Assembly (NCBI RefSeq): GCF_000686025.1 | Contig: NZ_JMLQ01000004.1 | Coordinates: 434,001 to 498,000, forward strand | Origin: Rhodococcus sp. UNC23MFCrub1.1 | GTDB lineage: Bacteria > Actinomycetota > Actinomycetes > Mycobacteriales > Mycobacteriaceae | Reading direction: 5' to 3' | Length of the DNA: 64,000 nucleotides | In this document: positions 1 to 7,396 of the stretch, piece after piece | How positions within the stretch are numbered: position 1 is the first letter of the stretch | Layout: each line of letters opens with the position of its first letter | Translations under genes and position numbers: made by a program | Notes under the pieces: model-generated | Told to the model about the DNA's origin: nothing | Database searches by the model: none | What the model saw: only the letters and a program-made list of their open reading frames with translations

Positions 1-162
1 GAGGAAGCCCGCGCCGACGAGACCCATGAACAGCGCCATGGCGCCACTGACCCGGCGACGGGTACGACGCTTGCGACGCGCCTTGGTCGCCGAGGCGTCC
101 GGCGTACCGGCGGACACGACAGTGCCGTCGTCGTCGGGAGTGGCGGGGGGAGAGGAACTCAT
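1..162 (-). CDS. qcrC: Cytochrome bc1 complex diheme cytochrome c subunit QcrC, N-terminal fragment
   Basis: Only the first 54 codons lie in the window; the gene runs off the left edge. The start is the ATG whose complement is at 160-162. The peptide is Ser/Pro/Asp-rich, then has a strongly basic stretch (KARRKRRTRRRVSG), then begins a hydrophobic segment (AMALFMGLVGAGFL). This is the N-terminal anchor layout of actinobacterial QcrC, which passes electrons from the bc1 complex to the aa3 oxidase. The call rests mainly on position: in Mycobacterium and Rhodococcus qcrC directly follows ctaE, and here ctaE lies 78 bases upstream on the same strand. No heme motif is visible in this fragment. Confidence 0.8.
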   Translation of the reverse strand, partial: MSSSPPATPDDDGTVVSAGTPDASATKARRKRRTRRRVSGAMALFMGLVGAGFL

Positions 163-240
163 CTGTATCCCTTGTCGTGTCGGGACGGCTTGTCGGATGC
201 GACCGATGAGGCTGTCATCGGGTATTCGACGCCTGCTCGG

Positions 241-855
241 TCAGCGGATGAAGTAGATCGTCGCGAACAGCGCGATCCAGACGATGTCGACGAAGTGCCA
301 GTAGTACGACACGACGATGGCGGCGGTGGCCTGAGCCGGCGTGAACTTGCTGACCAGGGTGCGGGCGATCAGGAAGACGAAGGCGATCAGACCGCCGATC
401 ACGTGCAGGCCGTGGAAGCCGGTGGTGATGTAGAAGACGGAGCCGTAGACGCTGCTCGAGATCGAGGTGCCCTCGTGAACGAGGTGGTAGTACTCGTAGC
501 CCTGGCCGGCGACGAAGAACGCGCCCATGGCCAGAGTGATCGTGTACCAGCGGCGCAGTCCGAACACGTCGCCACGCTCGGCGGCGAACACCCCCAGCTG
601 GCAGGTGAAGGACGATGCGATGAGCACCGCGGTCACGGGGACGGCCAGCGTCAGGTTGAGCTCGGTCGGCTCCGGCGGCCACTGGCCGGGAGCGGCCTGA
701 GCCCGCGCGACGAAGTACATCGCGAAGAGGCCGGCAAAGAACATCAACTCGCTGGACAGCCACACGATGGTGCCCACGCTGACCATGTTCGGTCGGTTCA
801 GCGAGTGGACACGCTGGGTGATGGCGGATCCCGAAGTACCTACTGCGCTCGTCAC
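241..855 (-). CDS. ctaE: Cytochrome c oxidase subunit III (aa3 type)
   Basis: A 204-residue integral membrane subunit of the aa3 terminal oxidase, which forms a supercomplex with bc1 in this order. Five membrane spans are apparent. Recognisable family stretches are [13 protein letters not shown] near the N-terminus, [24 protein letters not shown], and the C-terminal [14 protein letters not shown]. The GTG at 853-855 is chosen because the protein then begins VTSAVGTSG, matching the family start; the reading frame itself stays open far upstream, where it is only antisense to trpD. Length agrees with the mycobacterial protein (about 203). It is followed by qcrC, as in the ctaE-qcrCAB operon. Confidence 0.97.
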   Translation of the reverse strand: MTSAVGTSGSAITQRVHSLNRPNMVSVGTIVWLSSELMFFAGLFAMYFVARAQAAPGQWPPEPTELNLTLAVPVTAVLIASSFTCQLGVFAAERGDVFGLRRWYTITLAMGAFFVAGQGYEYYHLVHEGTSISSSVYGSVFYITTGFHGLHVIGGLIAFVFLIARTLVSKFTPAQATAAIVVSYYWHFVDIVWIALFATIYFIR

Positions 856-1142
856 ATCGAGAAGTATGACTCGTCGTAGTACGGATGGCATAGCCGGGGC
901 GGTATTGGCGAGTCGAGCATCGTTCGCGCGCGCGTGACACAGAATGCCTCCTCGTGGTCCGGTCGGCCCGTCTTCCTGGACTTTCTGTTCAATAGTACTC
1001 GTCTGTGCACGTCGGACCGGGTTCCGTCGACCCCCGCGCCCGTGATGTATCCCGCACGCCGGAGTCTCGACCCGAGCTTCAGACTCGATTCCTCCCGAGC
1101 GACTCCGGGACCGGTTCCAGCGGCATCTGGCACTGTCGTGAC
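856..1142. promoter_or_regulatory. Divergent intergenic region between ctaE and a hypothetical gene
   Basis: These 287 bases separate two divergent starts and must hold promoters for both. On the minus strand the hexamer TACTAT (complement of 992-997) is a possible -10 for ctaE, but no good -35 sits 16-18 bases upstream of it, so I do not assign a promoter. No convincing gene, hairpin or repeat was seen here. Confidence 0.3.
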
Positions 1143-1634
1143 ATGACTTCGGGCTCTGGTCGTGGGCGGACACGGTGGTGGCAGCGGCTGTTCGGCCGGG
1201 CGGCTCCGGAGCCCCTCGACCCCACTCGCACCGACCTCGTCGTGGTCGCGTCGTGCTTCGACGACGTGGAGGCGTGCTCGACGACCCTCGAGCGCGCGGC
1301 GCACACGGACCCCCTCTGGTCGGCGGACGACGACGTGGTGTTGCGCCACCACCTGCTCCTCCCCGCCGATCAGATCGCCGACGCGGTGTCGGTGGCGGCG
1401 CAGGACGGTTACAGCGAGGCGACCGCAGGTCCCATGGCGCAGACTCCCGGGCATCTGCCCGGCGGTGTCTCCGACGCGACCGTCCTGGTGCTGCAGCGGG
1501 TGCAGGTGCTCGACGCGCTGCACTGCTCGCAGGAACGGTCACGGATGGCGGGGTTGGCCCAACGGCGCGACGGGGTGGTACTGGGCTGGGACGCCCTCCA
1601 ACCGGCTGCCGAGGACGCATCGCCGGAGCACTAG
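1143..1634 (+). CDS. Conserved hypothetical protein upstream of trpD
   Basis: A soluble 163-residue protein of unknown function. The ATG at 1143 gives a sensible N-terminus with a basic/aromatic start ([13 protein letters not shown]); upstream codons in the same frame look non-coding, and no clear Shine-Dalgarno precedes the ATG. The body alternates beta-like ([19 protein letters not shown]) and helical stretches ([18 protein letters not shown]), which suggests a small alpha/beta fold. I saw no catalytic motif, signal peptide or membrane span. trpD starts 11 bases downstream, so the two are probably cotranscribed. Some relatives are labelled RraB-like (ribonuclease E inhibitor); I cannot confirm that from sequence alone. 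Confidence 0.75.
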   Translation: MTSGSGRGRTRWWQRLFGRAAPEPLDPTRTDLVVVASCFDDVEACSTTLERAAHTDPLWSADDDVVLRHHLLLPADQIADAVSVAAQDGYSEATAGPMAQTPGHLPGGVSDATVLVLQRVQVLDALHCSQERSRMAGLAQRRDGVVLGWDALQPAAEDASPEH

Positions 1635-1645
1635 GCTTCCCGCTC

Positions 1646-2689
1646 ATGAGCGCTGGGGATGGCACGCGTACATGGGCACAGGTCCTCGGGGCCCTGGCAT
1701 CACGCCAGGACCTGACGGGTGCCGACACGGCGTGGGCGATGGACGAGATCATGTCGGACAACGCCACCGCGGCCCAGATCGCTGCCTTCGGTGTCGCCCT
1801 CAAGATGAAGGGCCCCACGTCGGACGAACTGCGCGGACTGGCCGACTCGATGCTCGGCCACGCCAAGCGCGTGCCCGTGGACGACGACGTCGTCGACATC
1901 GTCGGTACGGGCGGCGATCGGTCCCACACGGTGAACATCTCGACGATGGCGTCGGTGGTGGTGGCGGCCGCGGGAATCCGGGTGGTCAAGCACGGCAACC
2001 GGGCCGCCTCGTCCAAGAGCGGTGGAGCCGACGTGTTGGAAGCGCTGGGCGTGCGTATCGACCAGGGGCCGGAGCGGGTCGCGGCGAGTGTCGCCGAGCT
2101 GGGCATCGGGTTCTGCTTCGCGCCCGTGTTCCACCCGGCGCTGCGCTTCGCCGCGGCGCCTCGCAAGGAGATCGGCATCCCCACGGCGTTCAACGTCCTC
2201 GGGCCGCTGACGAACCCTGCGAGTCCGCGCGCCGGTCTGGTGGGATGCGCGTTCGACGATCTGATCGACGTCGTCGCGGGCGTGTTCGCGGCGCGCGGCA
2301 ACTCCGTCCTCGTGGTGCGCGGCGACGACGGGCTGGACGAGATCACCACGTCGACGACCACGTCGGTGCGCGTCGTCCGGAACGGTGTCGTCGACCACGC
2401 GGTGCTCGATCCACGCGATCTCGGTATCGAGCGGGTCTCCCTCGATGCCCTCCGAGGCGGGGACGCCGCACACAACGCGGACGTGGCGCGTCGGGTGTTC
2501 GGCGGCGAACGAGGCCCCGTGCGGGACGCGGTGCTGCTCAATGCAGCAGGTGCCATCGCGGCGTTCCGCGGCGTCGACGGTTCGCTCGAGGACGCGATGG
2601 CCGGTGCGTTGACGACGGCAGCCGCCGCGGTGGACGACGGAGCCGCTCAGACCCTGCTGACGCGGTGGGCGGCGTTCACGTCGGCCTGA
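1646..2689 (+). CDS. trpD: Anthranilate phosphoribosyltransferase
   Basis: A 347-residue enzyme of tryptophan synthesis that joins anthranilate and PRPP to give phosphoribosyl-anthranilate. The PRPP-binding loop [14 protein letters not shown] is at residues 87-100, followed by the anthranilate-site stretch [21 protein letters not shown] and later [11 protein letters not shown]. All are hallmarks of the TrpD/pyrimidine phosphorylase fold, and the length is normal. The ATG at 1646 lies 11 bases after the preceding stop, and the frame begins [17 protein letters not shown], fitting the helical N-terminal domain. The gene is isolated from other trp genes, as in M. tuberculosis (Rv2192c beside ctaE). 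Its stop is one base from that of the convergent RAM-domain gene. Confidence 0.97.
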   Translation: MSAGDGTRTWAQVLGALASRQDLTGADTAWAMDEIMSDNATAAQIAAFGVALKMKGPTSDELRGLADSMLGHAKRVPVDDDVVDIVGTGGDRSHTVNISTMASVVVAAAGIRVVKHGNRAASSKSGGADVLEALGVRIDQGPERVAASVAELGIGFCFAPVFHPALRFAAAPRKEIGIPTAFNVLGPLTNPASPRAGLVGCAFDDLIDVVAGVFAARGNSVLVVRGDDGLDEITTSTTTSVRVVRNGVVDHAVLDPRDLGIERVSLDALRGGDAAHNADVARRVFGGERGPVRDAVLLNAAGAIAAFRGVDGSLEDAMAGALTTAAAAVDDGAAQTLLTRWAAFTSA

Positions 2690-2690
2690 G

Positions 2691-2966
2691 TCACTCGCCG
2701 ATGGAGAAGCCCGCGTCGACGTCGGCGCTCGAGTAGGACTTGAACGCGATGTGCGTGTCTGTCCGCACCACGCCGGTGACGCGGTTGACGCGCTCGGTGA
2801 TCACCTCGGCGATCTCCTCGTGCGTACGCACCTTGACCACGGCGATCAGGTCGACGTCGCCGGCGCACGAGTACACCTCGGACACACCCGGTACGTCGGC
2901 GACGGCACGCGCGGTCTCCGGAATGGAGTGCACCTCGGCGTGGATCAGAACGATGGCGGTGATCAT
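2691..2966 (-). CDS. Stand-alone Lrp/AsnC ligand-binding (RAM) domain protein
   Basis: A 91-residue protein that is just the effector-binding RAM domain of Lrp/AsnC regulators, without the N-terminal helix-turn-helix. It reads MITAIVLIHAEVHSIPETAR, then VPGVSEVYSCAGDVDLIAVV and a closing THIAFKSYSS, the usual beta-alpha-beta-beta-alpha-beta pattern. SARPs of this kind oligomerise and may bind amino acids; with no DNA-binding domain it cannot act as a normal regulator. It is convergent with trpD (one base between stops) and upstream of the exonuclease gene on the same strand (64-base gap). A link to tryptophan supply is conceivable but only positional. An AAGG sequence lies about six bases before the ATG. 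Confidence 0.9.
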   Translation of the reverse strand: MITAIVLIHAEVHSIPETARAVADVPGVSEVYSCAGDVDLIAVVKVRTHEEIAEVITERVNRVTGVVRTDTHIAFKSYSSADVDAGFSIGE

Positions 2967-3030
2967 GGTGAACCTTCCGAACGGTCGTGAGAGGGCGAAC
3001 TGCGGGTCAGCCTAGTTCTCGGCCGTGCGG

Positions 3031-4797
3031 TCATCCCCAGGCCATCGTGCGTTCCTTCTCGCGGCGTCCGACGTCGCGCACGGCGGCGCACCACTGTGCC
3101 CATCGCCCCGCTCCGTGCGCCGGTTCGCACCATCCGTCCGTGGTGTCGACGATGCGGACGCCACCCGACTCGAGCCACCGCGCGATCAGCGCCACCTCCT
3201 CCGGCGTGGCACCGCGTAGGGGAGTGGCGTCCGGAACGACGGTCTCCGCACCGGCGACGAGTGCTTCCACCACGGGCATGGGCGCGACGCCACGGCGGGA
3301 ACGACCGGCACTGGCGAGACGTCCGTGCCGGACGACGACGAACTCCCACCCGCCGTCGTCGGCGCGGCGCGCGGCGATCAACTGCTCGATGGCCGCGAGT
3401 GCCTGCAGCCGCTGCACCGACCGCAGGGCGGTCAACAGGGTGGCCGCGCGGTCGCGCAGGCGGGCCGCGGACTCGAAGAGCAGATCCTCGGACAGTGCGT
3501 CGATCCGGGCGGCGACGGCATCGAGCACCGCTGCGTCGGCACCCTCGGTGAGAGCGCGGAAGGCGACGGGCGCGTCGGCGTACTCCTCGGGAGTGAGCGG
3601 GCTCGCCGTCGCCGCCGTGCATCCACCGACGGCCTCGGTGGAACAGTCGTGCACCGCCGAGGCGGCGATGCGGTGGGTGCAGGAGCGCAACCGCGTGTGC
3701 TCGGCGACGAGAGCGGCGGCCTCGGCTGCCGCCCCGCGAACGGAGAACGGTCCGAGCGCGCCGGGCGCCGGTGTCCGCACGATGGAGATGCGCGGGAACG
3801 CCTCGCTCGTCAGGGTCAGCCACCAGCCCTTGCGGGGGTACTTCGATCGACGGTTGTACGGGGGCGTGTGCGCACTGATGAGCCTCAGTTCGCGTACGCC
3901 GGCCTCGATGGCATGGCTGCACTCGACGTGGTCGACCCGGGTCGCGAGGGCGACCATCTCCTTCATGCGTCCGCGGGTCTCGGATCCCGTGAAGTAGTTC
4001 CGTACACGGCGGTGGAGGTTCCGTGAGGTGCCGACGTAGAGCACCTCGTCGGACGGGCCGCGGAAGAGATAGACACCGGGGGCGTGCGGAAGGCCCGCCG
4101 CGAGCGTGCGTTTGGCGCGGTGCGCCGAGGACACCGTCGGCAGGTAGTCGACGAGTTCGGCGTAGCTGTGGACGCCCTGGTTGCCCACCCGTTCGATCAG
4201 CCCGTGCAGGACGTCGACGGTGGCCCGGGCGTCGTCGAGTGCCCGGTGGGTGGGCCTGGTGGACACCTGGAAGAGGGTGGCCAGCGAGGACAGCTTGACC
4301 GACGGTGCCTCGTCGCGCGTGAGCACCCGCCGGGCGAGCGTGACGGTGCACAGCACCCGGAACGACGGCCACGCCAGATCCATTCGCGTCGCCGCCGCGC
4401 GGAGGAACGCGGTGTCGAAGCGCGCGTTGTGCGCCACCAGCACGCTGCCGCGGGCGAACTCGACGAAGGTGGGCAGGACCCGCTCGATACGAGGGGCGTC
4501 GAGAAGCATCGCACCGGTGATGCCCGTCAACGCGACGATGGCGGGCGGAATGGACCGGCCCGGGTCCACGAGCGTCGCCATCTCACCGATCACCCGGCCG
4601 CCGCGAACCTTGACGGCACCGATCTCGGTGATCGCGTCCTCGCCCGGTCGGCCCCCGGTGGTCTCGAGGTCCACCACCACGAAGGTCGTGTCCCGCAACG
4701 ACTGGTCCAGTTCGTCGAATGCGAGCTGCACACCGCGTGCATGCCCCGACACCACAGTCGCCCCATCAGTCACGTGCGTCACCGTAGGTGGTCCCAC
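3031..4797 (-). CDS. DEDDh 3'-5' exonuclease fused to a UvrC-like GIY-YIG domain
   Basis: A 588-residue two-part nuclease of the Rv2191 type. The N-terminal 200 residues form a DnaQ/epsilon-like exonuclease: VVVDLETTG (Exo I), LVAHNARFDTAFL (Exo II) and THRALDDARATV (Exo III with the DEDDh histidine). Then comes a GIY-YIG domain (PGVYLFRGPSDEVLYVGTS, RNLHRRVRNYF) like the UvrC/Cho N-terminus, and a UvrB-binding-like region (ALSEDLLFESAARLRDRAATL). The combination suggests DNA repair or processing with both exo- and endonuclease centres. The start is uncertain: GTG at 4797 is the longest, GTG at 4773 would give 580 residues, and neither has a clear Shine-Dalgarno. Confidence 0.92.
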   Translation of the reverse strand: MGPPTVTHVTDGATVVSGHARGVQLAFDELDQSLRDTTFVVVDLETTGGRPGEDAITEIGAVKVRGGRVIGEMATLVDPGRSIPPAIVALTGITGAMLLDAPRIERVLPTFVEFARGSVLVAHNARFDTAFLRAAATRMDLAWPSFRVLCTVTLARRVLTRDEAPSVKLSSLATLFQVSTRPTHRALDDARATVDVLHGLIERVGNQGVHSYAELVDYLPTVSSAHRAKRTLAAGLPHAPGVYLFRGPSDEVLYVGTSRNLHRRVRNYFTGSETRGRMKEMVALATRVDHVECSHAIEAGVRELRLISAHTPPYNRRSKYPRKGWWLTLTSEAFPRISIVRTPAPGALGPFSVRGAAAEAAALVAEHTRLRSCTHRIAASAVHDCSTEAVGGCTAATASPLTPEEYADAPVAFRALTEGADAAVLDAVAARIDALSEDLLFESAARLRDRAATLLTALRSVQRLQALAAIEQLIAARRADDGGWEFVVVRHGRLASAGRSRRGVAPMPVVEALVAGAETVVPDATPLRGATPEEVALIARWLESGGVRIVDTTDGWCEPAHGAGRWAQWCAAVRDVGRREKERTMAWG

Positions 4798-4948
4798 CGA
4801 CAGGAACCCGGTCCGTCCACGACGAGCACGCCGTGTCGGTGCACGTCGTTAGCGTCCGTTTCCGAGGCGTGATCGAGCGTCGGATCGGGTGTGATCCGGG
4901 CTGAACATCACGGCGAGAGACCGTGAACCACAATGAGACGGAGATCAC

Positions 4949-5239
4949 ATGATTGTCGATTGCGGCAGTTGCACCGTGCGCGGAGACGCGTGTTCGGACT
5001 GTGTCGTCTCGGTGTTGCTGGGGGTGCCGGGCATGCCCGCGGCGTCGGCCGGCGGCCCGCGTGACACCCCCTTCGCCACGCGCAGAATGCGTCTCGAGCA
5101 GGACGAACGGGAGGCGATGGCCGTTCTGGCGGAAAGCGGGTTGGTGCCCCGGTTGCGGTTGGTAGGCAGAGAAATTCCCTCACCGCAGGAGACCGGCCAC
5201 GACCGACCCGCTGCGGGGCCGGAGCACGCCGCGGGGTGA
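4949..5239 (+). CDS. Small Cys-containing conserved hypothetical protein
   Basis: A 96-residue protein with no signal peptide or membrane segment. The N-terminus holds four cysteines in 18 residues (CGSC then CSDC, as MIVDCGSCTVRGDACSDCVV), followed by SVLLGVPG and a charged region with a leucine-rich helix (EREAMAVLAESGLVPRLRLV). The Cys pattern could bind a metal or form disulfides. Short proteins of this kind recur at this position in Mycobacteriales, next to the NlpC/P60 genes, which is why I accept it. A GGAG precedes the ATG by about eight bases. It is divergent from the DEDDh nuclease gene (150-base gap). Function unknown. Confidence 0.8.
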   Translation: MIVDCGSCTVRGDACSDCVVSVLLGVPGMPAASAGGPRDTPFATRRMRLEQDEREAMAVLAESGLVPRLRLVGREIPSPQETGHDRPAAGPEHAAG

Positions 5240-5300
5240 GTCGGACCGTGATCGTTTCGCGACACGAGTCGGCTGGGCTCGACATCGGGGATGCCGTTTC

Positions 5301-5316
5301 GTAATCTTTCCGAGAC
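5301..5316 (+). promoter_or_regulatory. 16-bp direct-repeat box, MtrA-like, upstream of the riboswitch and first NlpC/P60 gene
   Basis: The sequence GTAATCTTTCCGAGAC reappears almost unchanged (GTAATCTTTCCGTGAC) upstream of the second NlpC/P60 gene at 6240-6255. It reads as two GTAAC-like half sites (GTAAT and GAGAC) offset by 11 bases. MtrA response regulators of mycobacteria and corynebacteria bind direct repeats of this type and control peptidoglycan hydrolase genes, so an MtrA box is my best reading. That reading is inference; the repeat itself is plain in the sequence. Confidence 0.55.
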
Positions 5317-5337
5317 ATTGCGGAGTCGAGCAGAGCC

Positions 5338-5515
5338 ACCAGGGACTGCGCCGCAAGGTCACCGCCTAATCGGCCACCTCTTCCGGGTGGTCGTACCGGG
5401 AACCCACCGTTACACCGGGGTGAATCCCGTCGCAGTCGCACCAGCGGCTCGTCGGGTAGGGCTGATCTTCCCAGCCCGAACCCGTCAGCTAACTCGGTCG
5501 GCGGATATCAGGAAG
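5338..5515 (+). ncRNA. ydaO/yuaA-type c-di-AMP riboswitch
   Basis: The leader of the first NlpC/P60 gene carries the conserved blocks of the ydaO class: an ACCGGGAACCCACC block around 5395-5408, GGGGTGAATCCC at 5417-5428, GTAGGG at about 5456, and CCGAACCCGTCAGCTAACTC followed by GGTCGGCGG at about 5476-5504. The order, spacing and near-exact wording of these blocks identify the class with little doubt, although the outer boundaries are approximate. ydaO riboswitches sense cyclic di-AMP and, in actinobacteria, typically sit upstream of cell wall hydrolase or resuscitation factor genes and reduce expression when ligand is bound. Here it would tie wall hydrolysis to c-di-AMP and osmotic state. 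Confidence 0.93.
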
Positions 5516-5534
5516 AAACGGAGCACATCTTTTC

Positions 5535-6104
5535 GTGGCGAAACACCGCAAACCCAGCACTGCCTCGCGGCCGGTCCGCAACGTTCTCGTCGCCGGCGCG
5601 CTCACCGCAGGCGCTGTCGCCATCCCCGCCGCCCCCGCCTTCGCGGCACCGGTGGAGATCCCCGGTATCGGCACCTTCGAGGTCCCGGACCAGATCCTGA
5701 GCCAGCTTCCCCCCATGCCGCAGGTCCCCGCGCTTCCCGGCCCGGCCGCACCGCAGTCCAGCGCCGCGCAGGTCGCCGTGCAGGCAGCCGAGAGCAAGGT
5801 CGGCGCACCGTACGTCTACGGAGCCGCAGGCCCCAGTGCGTTCGACTGCTCCGGTCTCATGAAGTGGGCGTACCAGCAGGCCGGTATCGAGCTTCCCCGC
5901 ACGAGCTACGACCAGGCCGCGGCCGGCGTGCCCGTCTCGCAGGCGGATCTGAAGCCCGGCGACGTCGTGTCCTTCTACGGCGGCTCGCACTCCGGCATGT
6001 ACGTGGGCAACGGCAACGTCGTCCACGCGTCCACCGAGAGCCAGCCCGTCAAGATCGCTCCGCTGTCGTCGATGCCCTTCGACGGCGCACGTCGCTACGC
6101 CTGA
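5535..6104 (+). CDS. Secreted NlpC/P60 peptidoglycan endopeptidase (short form)
   Basis: A 189-residue exported hydrolase. The GTG at 5535 gives MAKHRKPSTASRPVRN followed by a hydrophobic signal peptide ending AAPAFA-AP near residue 38. A short Pro-rich linker (PPMPQVPALPGPAAPQ) leads to an NlpC/P60 domain from about residue 80: catalytic Cys in FDCSGLMKWAY, His in SHSGMYVGNG and the third polar residue, His, in NVVHAS. Such enzymes cut the D-iGlu-mesoDAP bond in stem peptides. There is no coiled coil, unlike the next gene. Expression is probably governed by the c-di-AMP riboswitch and the 16-bp box upstream. A GGAG lies about 11 bases before the start. Confidence 0.94.
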   Translation: MAKHRKPSTASRPVRNVLVAGALTAGAVAIPAAPAFAAPVEIPGIGTFEVPDQILSQLPPMPQVPALPGPAAPQSSAAQVAVQAAESKVGAPYVYGAAGPSAFDCSGLMKWAYQQAGIELPRTSYDQAAAGVPVSQADLKPGDVVSFYGGSHSGMYVGNGNVVHASTESQPVKIAPLSSMPFDGARRYA

Positions 6105-6129
6105 CGCAGCGACACCTTCGCTCGACACC

Positions 6130-6177
6130 CTGACGCCGCACTAAACCGATCGCCCGGTCGGTTCTGTGCGGCGTCAG
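6130..6177. terminator. Strong hairpin between the two NlpC/P60 genes
   Basis: A 12-bp perfect stem (CTGACGCCGCAC at 6130-6141 with its complement at 6166-6177) encloses a second small stem AACCGA/TCGGTT. It starts 26 bases after the first NlpC/P60 stop and has no T-tract, as usual for intrinsic-type terminators in high-GC actinobacteria. It would separate the riboswitch-controlled transcript from the second hydrolase gene. Confidence 0.75.
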
Positions 6178-6239
6178 TCGGTGAATCCGCCGTTTTCGAC
6201 GGGTTCTCGGGCTTCGTGGACAGAATCATCGTTCGCGTC

Positions 6240-6255
6240 GTAATCTTTCCGTGAC
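6240..6255 (+). promoter_or_regulatory. Second copy of the 16-bp MtrA-like box
   Basis: GTAATCTTTCCGTGAC differs by one base from the copy at 5301-5316. It lies 64 bases before the chosen start of the second NlpC/P60 gene, whereas the first copy lies 218 bases before its gene because the riboswitch intervenes. That fits a shared site at the two promoters. The upstream-most GTG of the long frame (6251) falls inside this box, an argument against starting the protein there. Confidence 0.55.
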
Positions 6256-6319
6256 GTCCTCGGCCATCATCCGCGCCGCCGAGCGACCCGGACTCGTCCA
6301 GATCGGAGAACCGTTCATC

Positions 6320-7396
6320 GTGCCGTCATCGGTCCACCCCCGCGTTCGTCCCACTTCTCGTACGAGACTGCGTGGACTGGTGATCGCGAGTGCGATGACA
6401 GCGGCGATCGCCGTCCTCCCCGCCGGTCCCGCCGGCGCCGACCCGGTTCCCGGCGCGTCCGCCTCCGAGGCGGTCACGAAGCTCACCGATCTCTCGCGCG
6501 AGTCCGAGCAGACCACCGAGGCGATGCACAACGCCCAGATCGAGCTCGACGCGAAGCTCGCCGCCCAGCAGGAGGCGGACGCTCGACACGACGCCGACCG
6601 TGCCGCCCTCGACGCGGCCACGGCGCAGATCGACACGGTGCGGCCCGCCGTCGACAAGATCGCCCGTGCCAACTACCAGGGCGCTCGGACGAACCGGCTC
6701 TTCGCGGTCATGGTCAGTGATTCCCCGCAGCAGTTGCTCGACCAGATGTCCGCTCTCGACATCATCTCCACCGACGCGGCCGCCACCGTCGGCACCTTCC
6801 GGGAGGCCAGCGACGCCGCAGCGGCAGCCGAGGCGGCGTCACAGCAGTCCGCCGACGCGGCCCGGGTGGCCACGGAGCAGGCGAAGGCTGTCAGCGACGA
6901 CCTGCAGGGCAAGCAGAGCCGTCTGCAGAGCGAGATAGCCGATGTCGTCGCCGCGTTCGGTTCGCTGTCCGACACGGAGAAGCAGGGGCTGGCCGGCGCC
7001 GCGTTCCCGCCGGGCTTCGATCCCTCCGCCATCCTCGGCGCCCTCCCGCCGGGATCGCAGGCCGGAGCACTGTCGGCCGCGTTCACGCAGATCGGCAAGC
7101 CGTACGTGTGGGGTGCGACCGGCCCGGACGGGTACGACTGCTCGGGCCTCGTGGTGTGGGCCTACAAGCAGATCGGTAAGACTCTCCCGCGGTCGAGTCA
7201 GGCGCAGGCCGCCGGCGGCACCCCCGTCGACAAGGCGAACCTCCAGCCCGGCGACGTGGTCCTGTTCTATCCCGACGCATCGCACGTGGGTCTCTACGCC
7301 GGTAACGGCAACGTGGTCCATGCATCGACCTTCGGTGTTCCCGTTCGTGTCGAGTCGATGGCATCGTGGCCCTTCTACGGCGCTCGCCGCTACTGA
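6320..7396 (+). CDS. Secreted NlpC/P60 endopeptidase with N-terminal coiled coil (Rv2190c/RipA-like)
   Basis: A 358-residue exported peptidoglycan hydrolase. The GTG at 6320 is chosen over one at 6251 because GGAGAA precedes it by nine bases and the 6251 codon lies inside a promoter box. A signal peptide ends near PAGPAGA-DP. Residues about 50-220 form an Ala/Glu/Gln-rich coiled coil (a lid or partner-binding region in RipA-type enzymes). The C-terminal NlpC/P60 domain has Cys in YDCSGLVVWAY, His in SHVGLYAGNG and His in NVVHAS. Likely substrate is the D-iGlu-mesoDAP bond. Unlike its neighbour it has no riboswitch, only the 16-bp box. The next gene overlaps its last 31 bases. Confidence 0.94.
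   Translation: MPSSVHPRVRPTSRTRLRGLVIASAMTAAIAVLPAGPAGADPVPGASASEAVTKLTDLSRESEQTTEAMHNAQIELDAKLAAQQEADARHDADRAALDAATAQIDTVRPAVDKIARANYQGARTNRLFAVMVSDSPQQLLDQMSALDIISTDAAATVGTFREASDAAAAAEAASQQSADAARVATEQAKAVSDDLQGKQSRLQSEIADVVAAFGSLSDTEKQGLAGAAFPPGFDPSAILGALPPGSQAGALSAAFTQIGKPYVWGATGPDGYDCSGLVVWAYKQIGKTLPRSSQAQAAGGTPVDKANLQPGDVVLFYPDASHVGLYAGNGNVVHASTFGVPVRVESMASWPFYGARRY

Noticed and set aside
856..2556. N-terminal extension of the ctaE frame by over 560 codons
   Set aside because: The extension lies antisense to the hypothetical gene and trpD and has no family similarity; the GTG at 853-855 gives the known CtaE start.
6251..6319. Longer start for the second NlpC/P60 gene at GTG 6251
   Set aside because: It lies inside the 16-bp regulatory box and would put 23 extra residues before a normal signal peptide.
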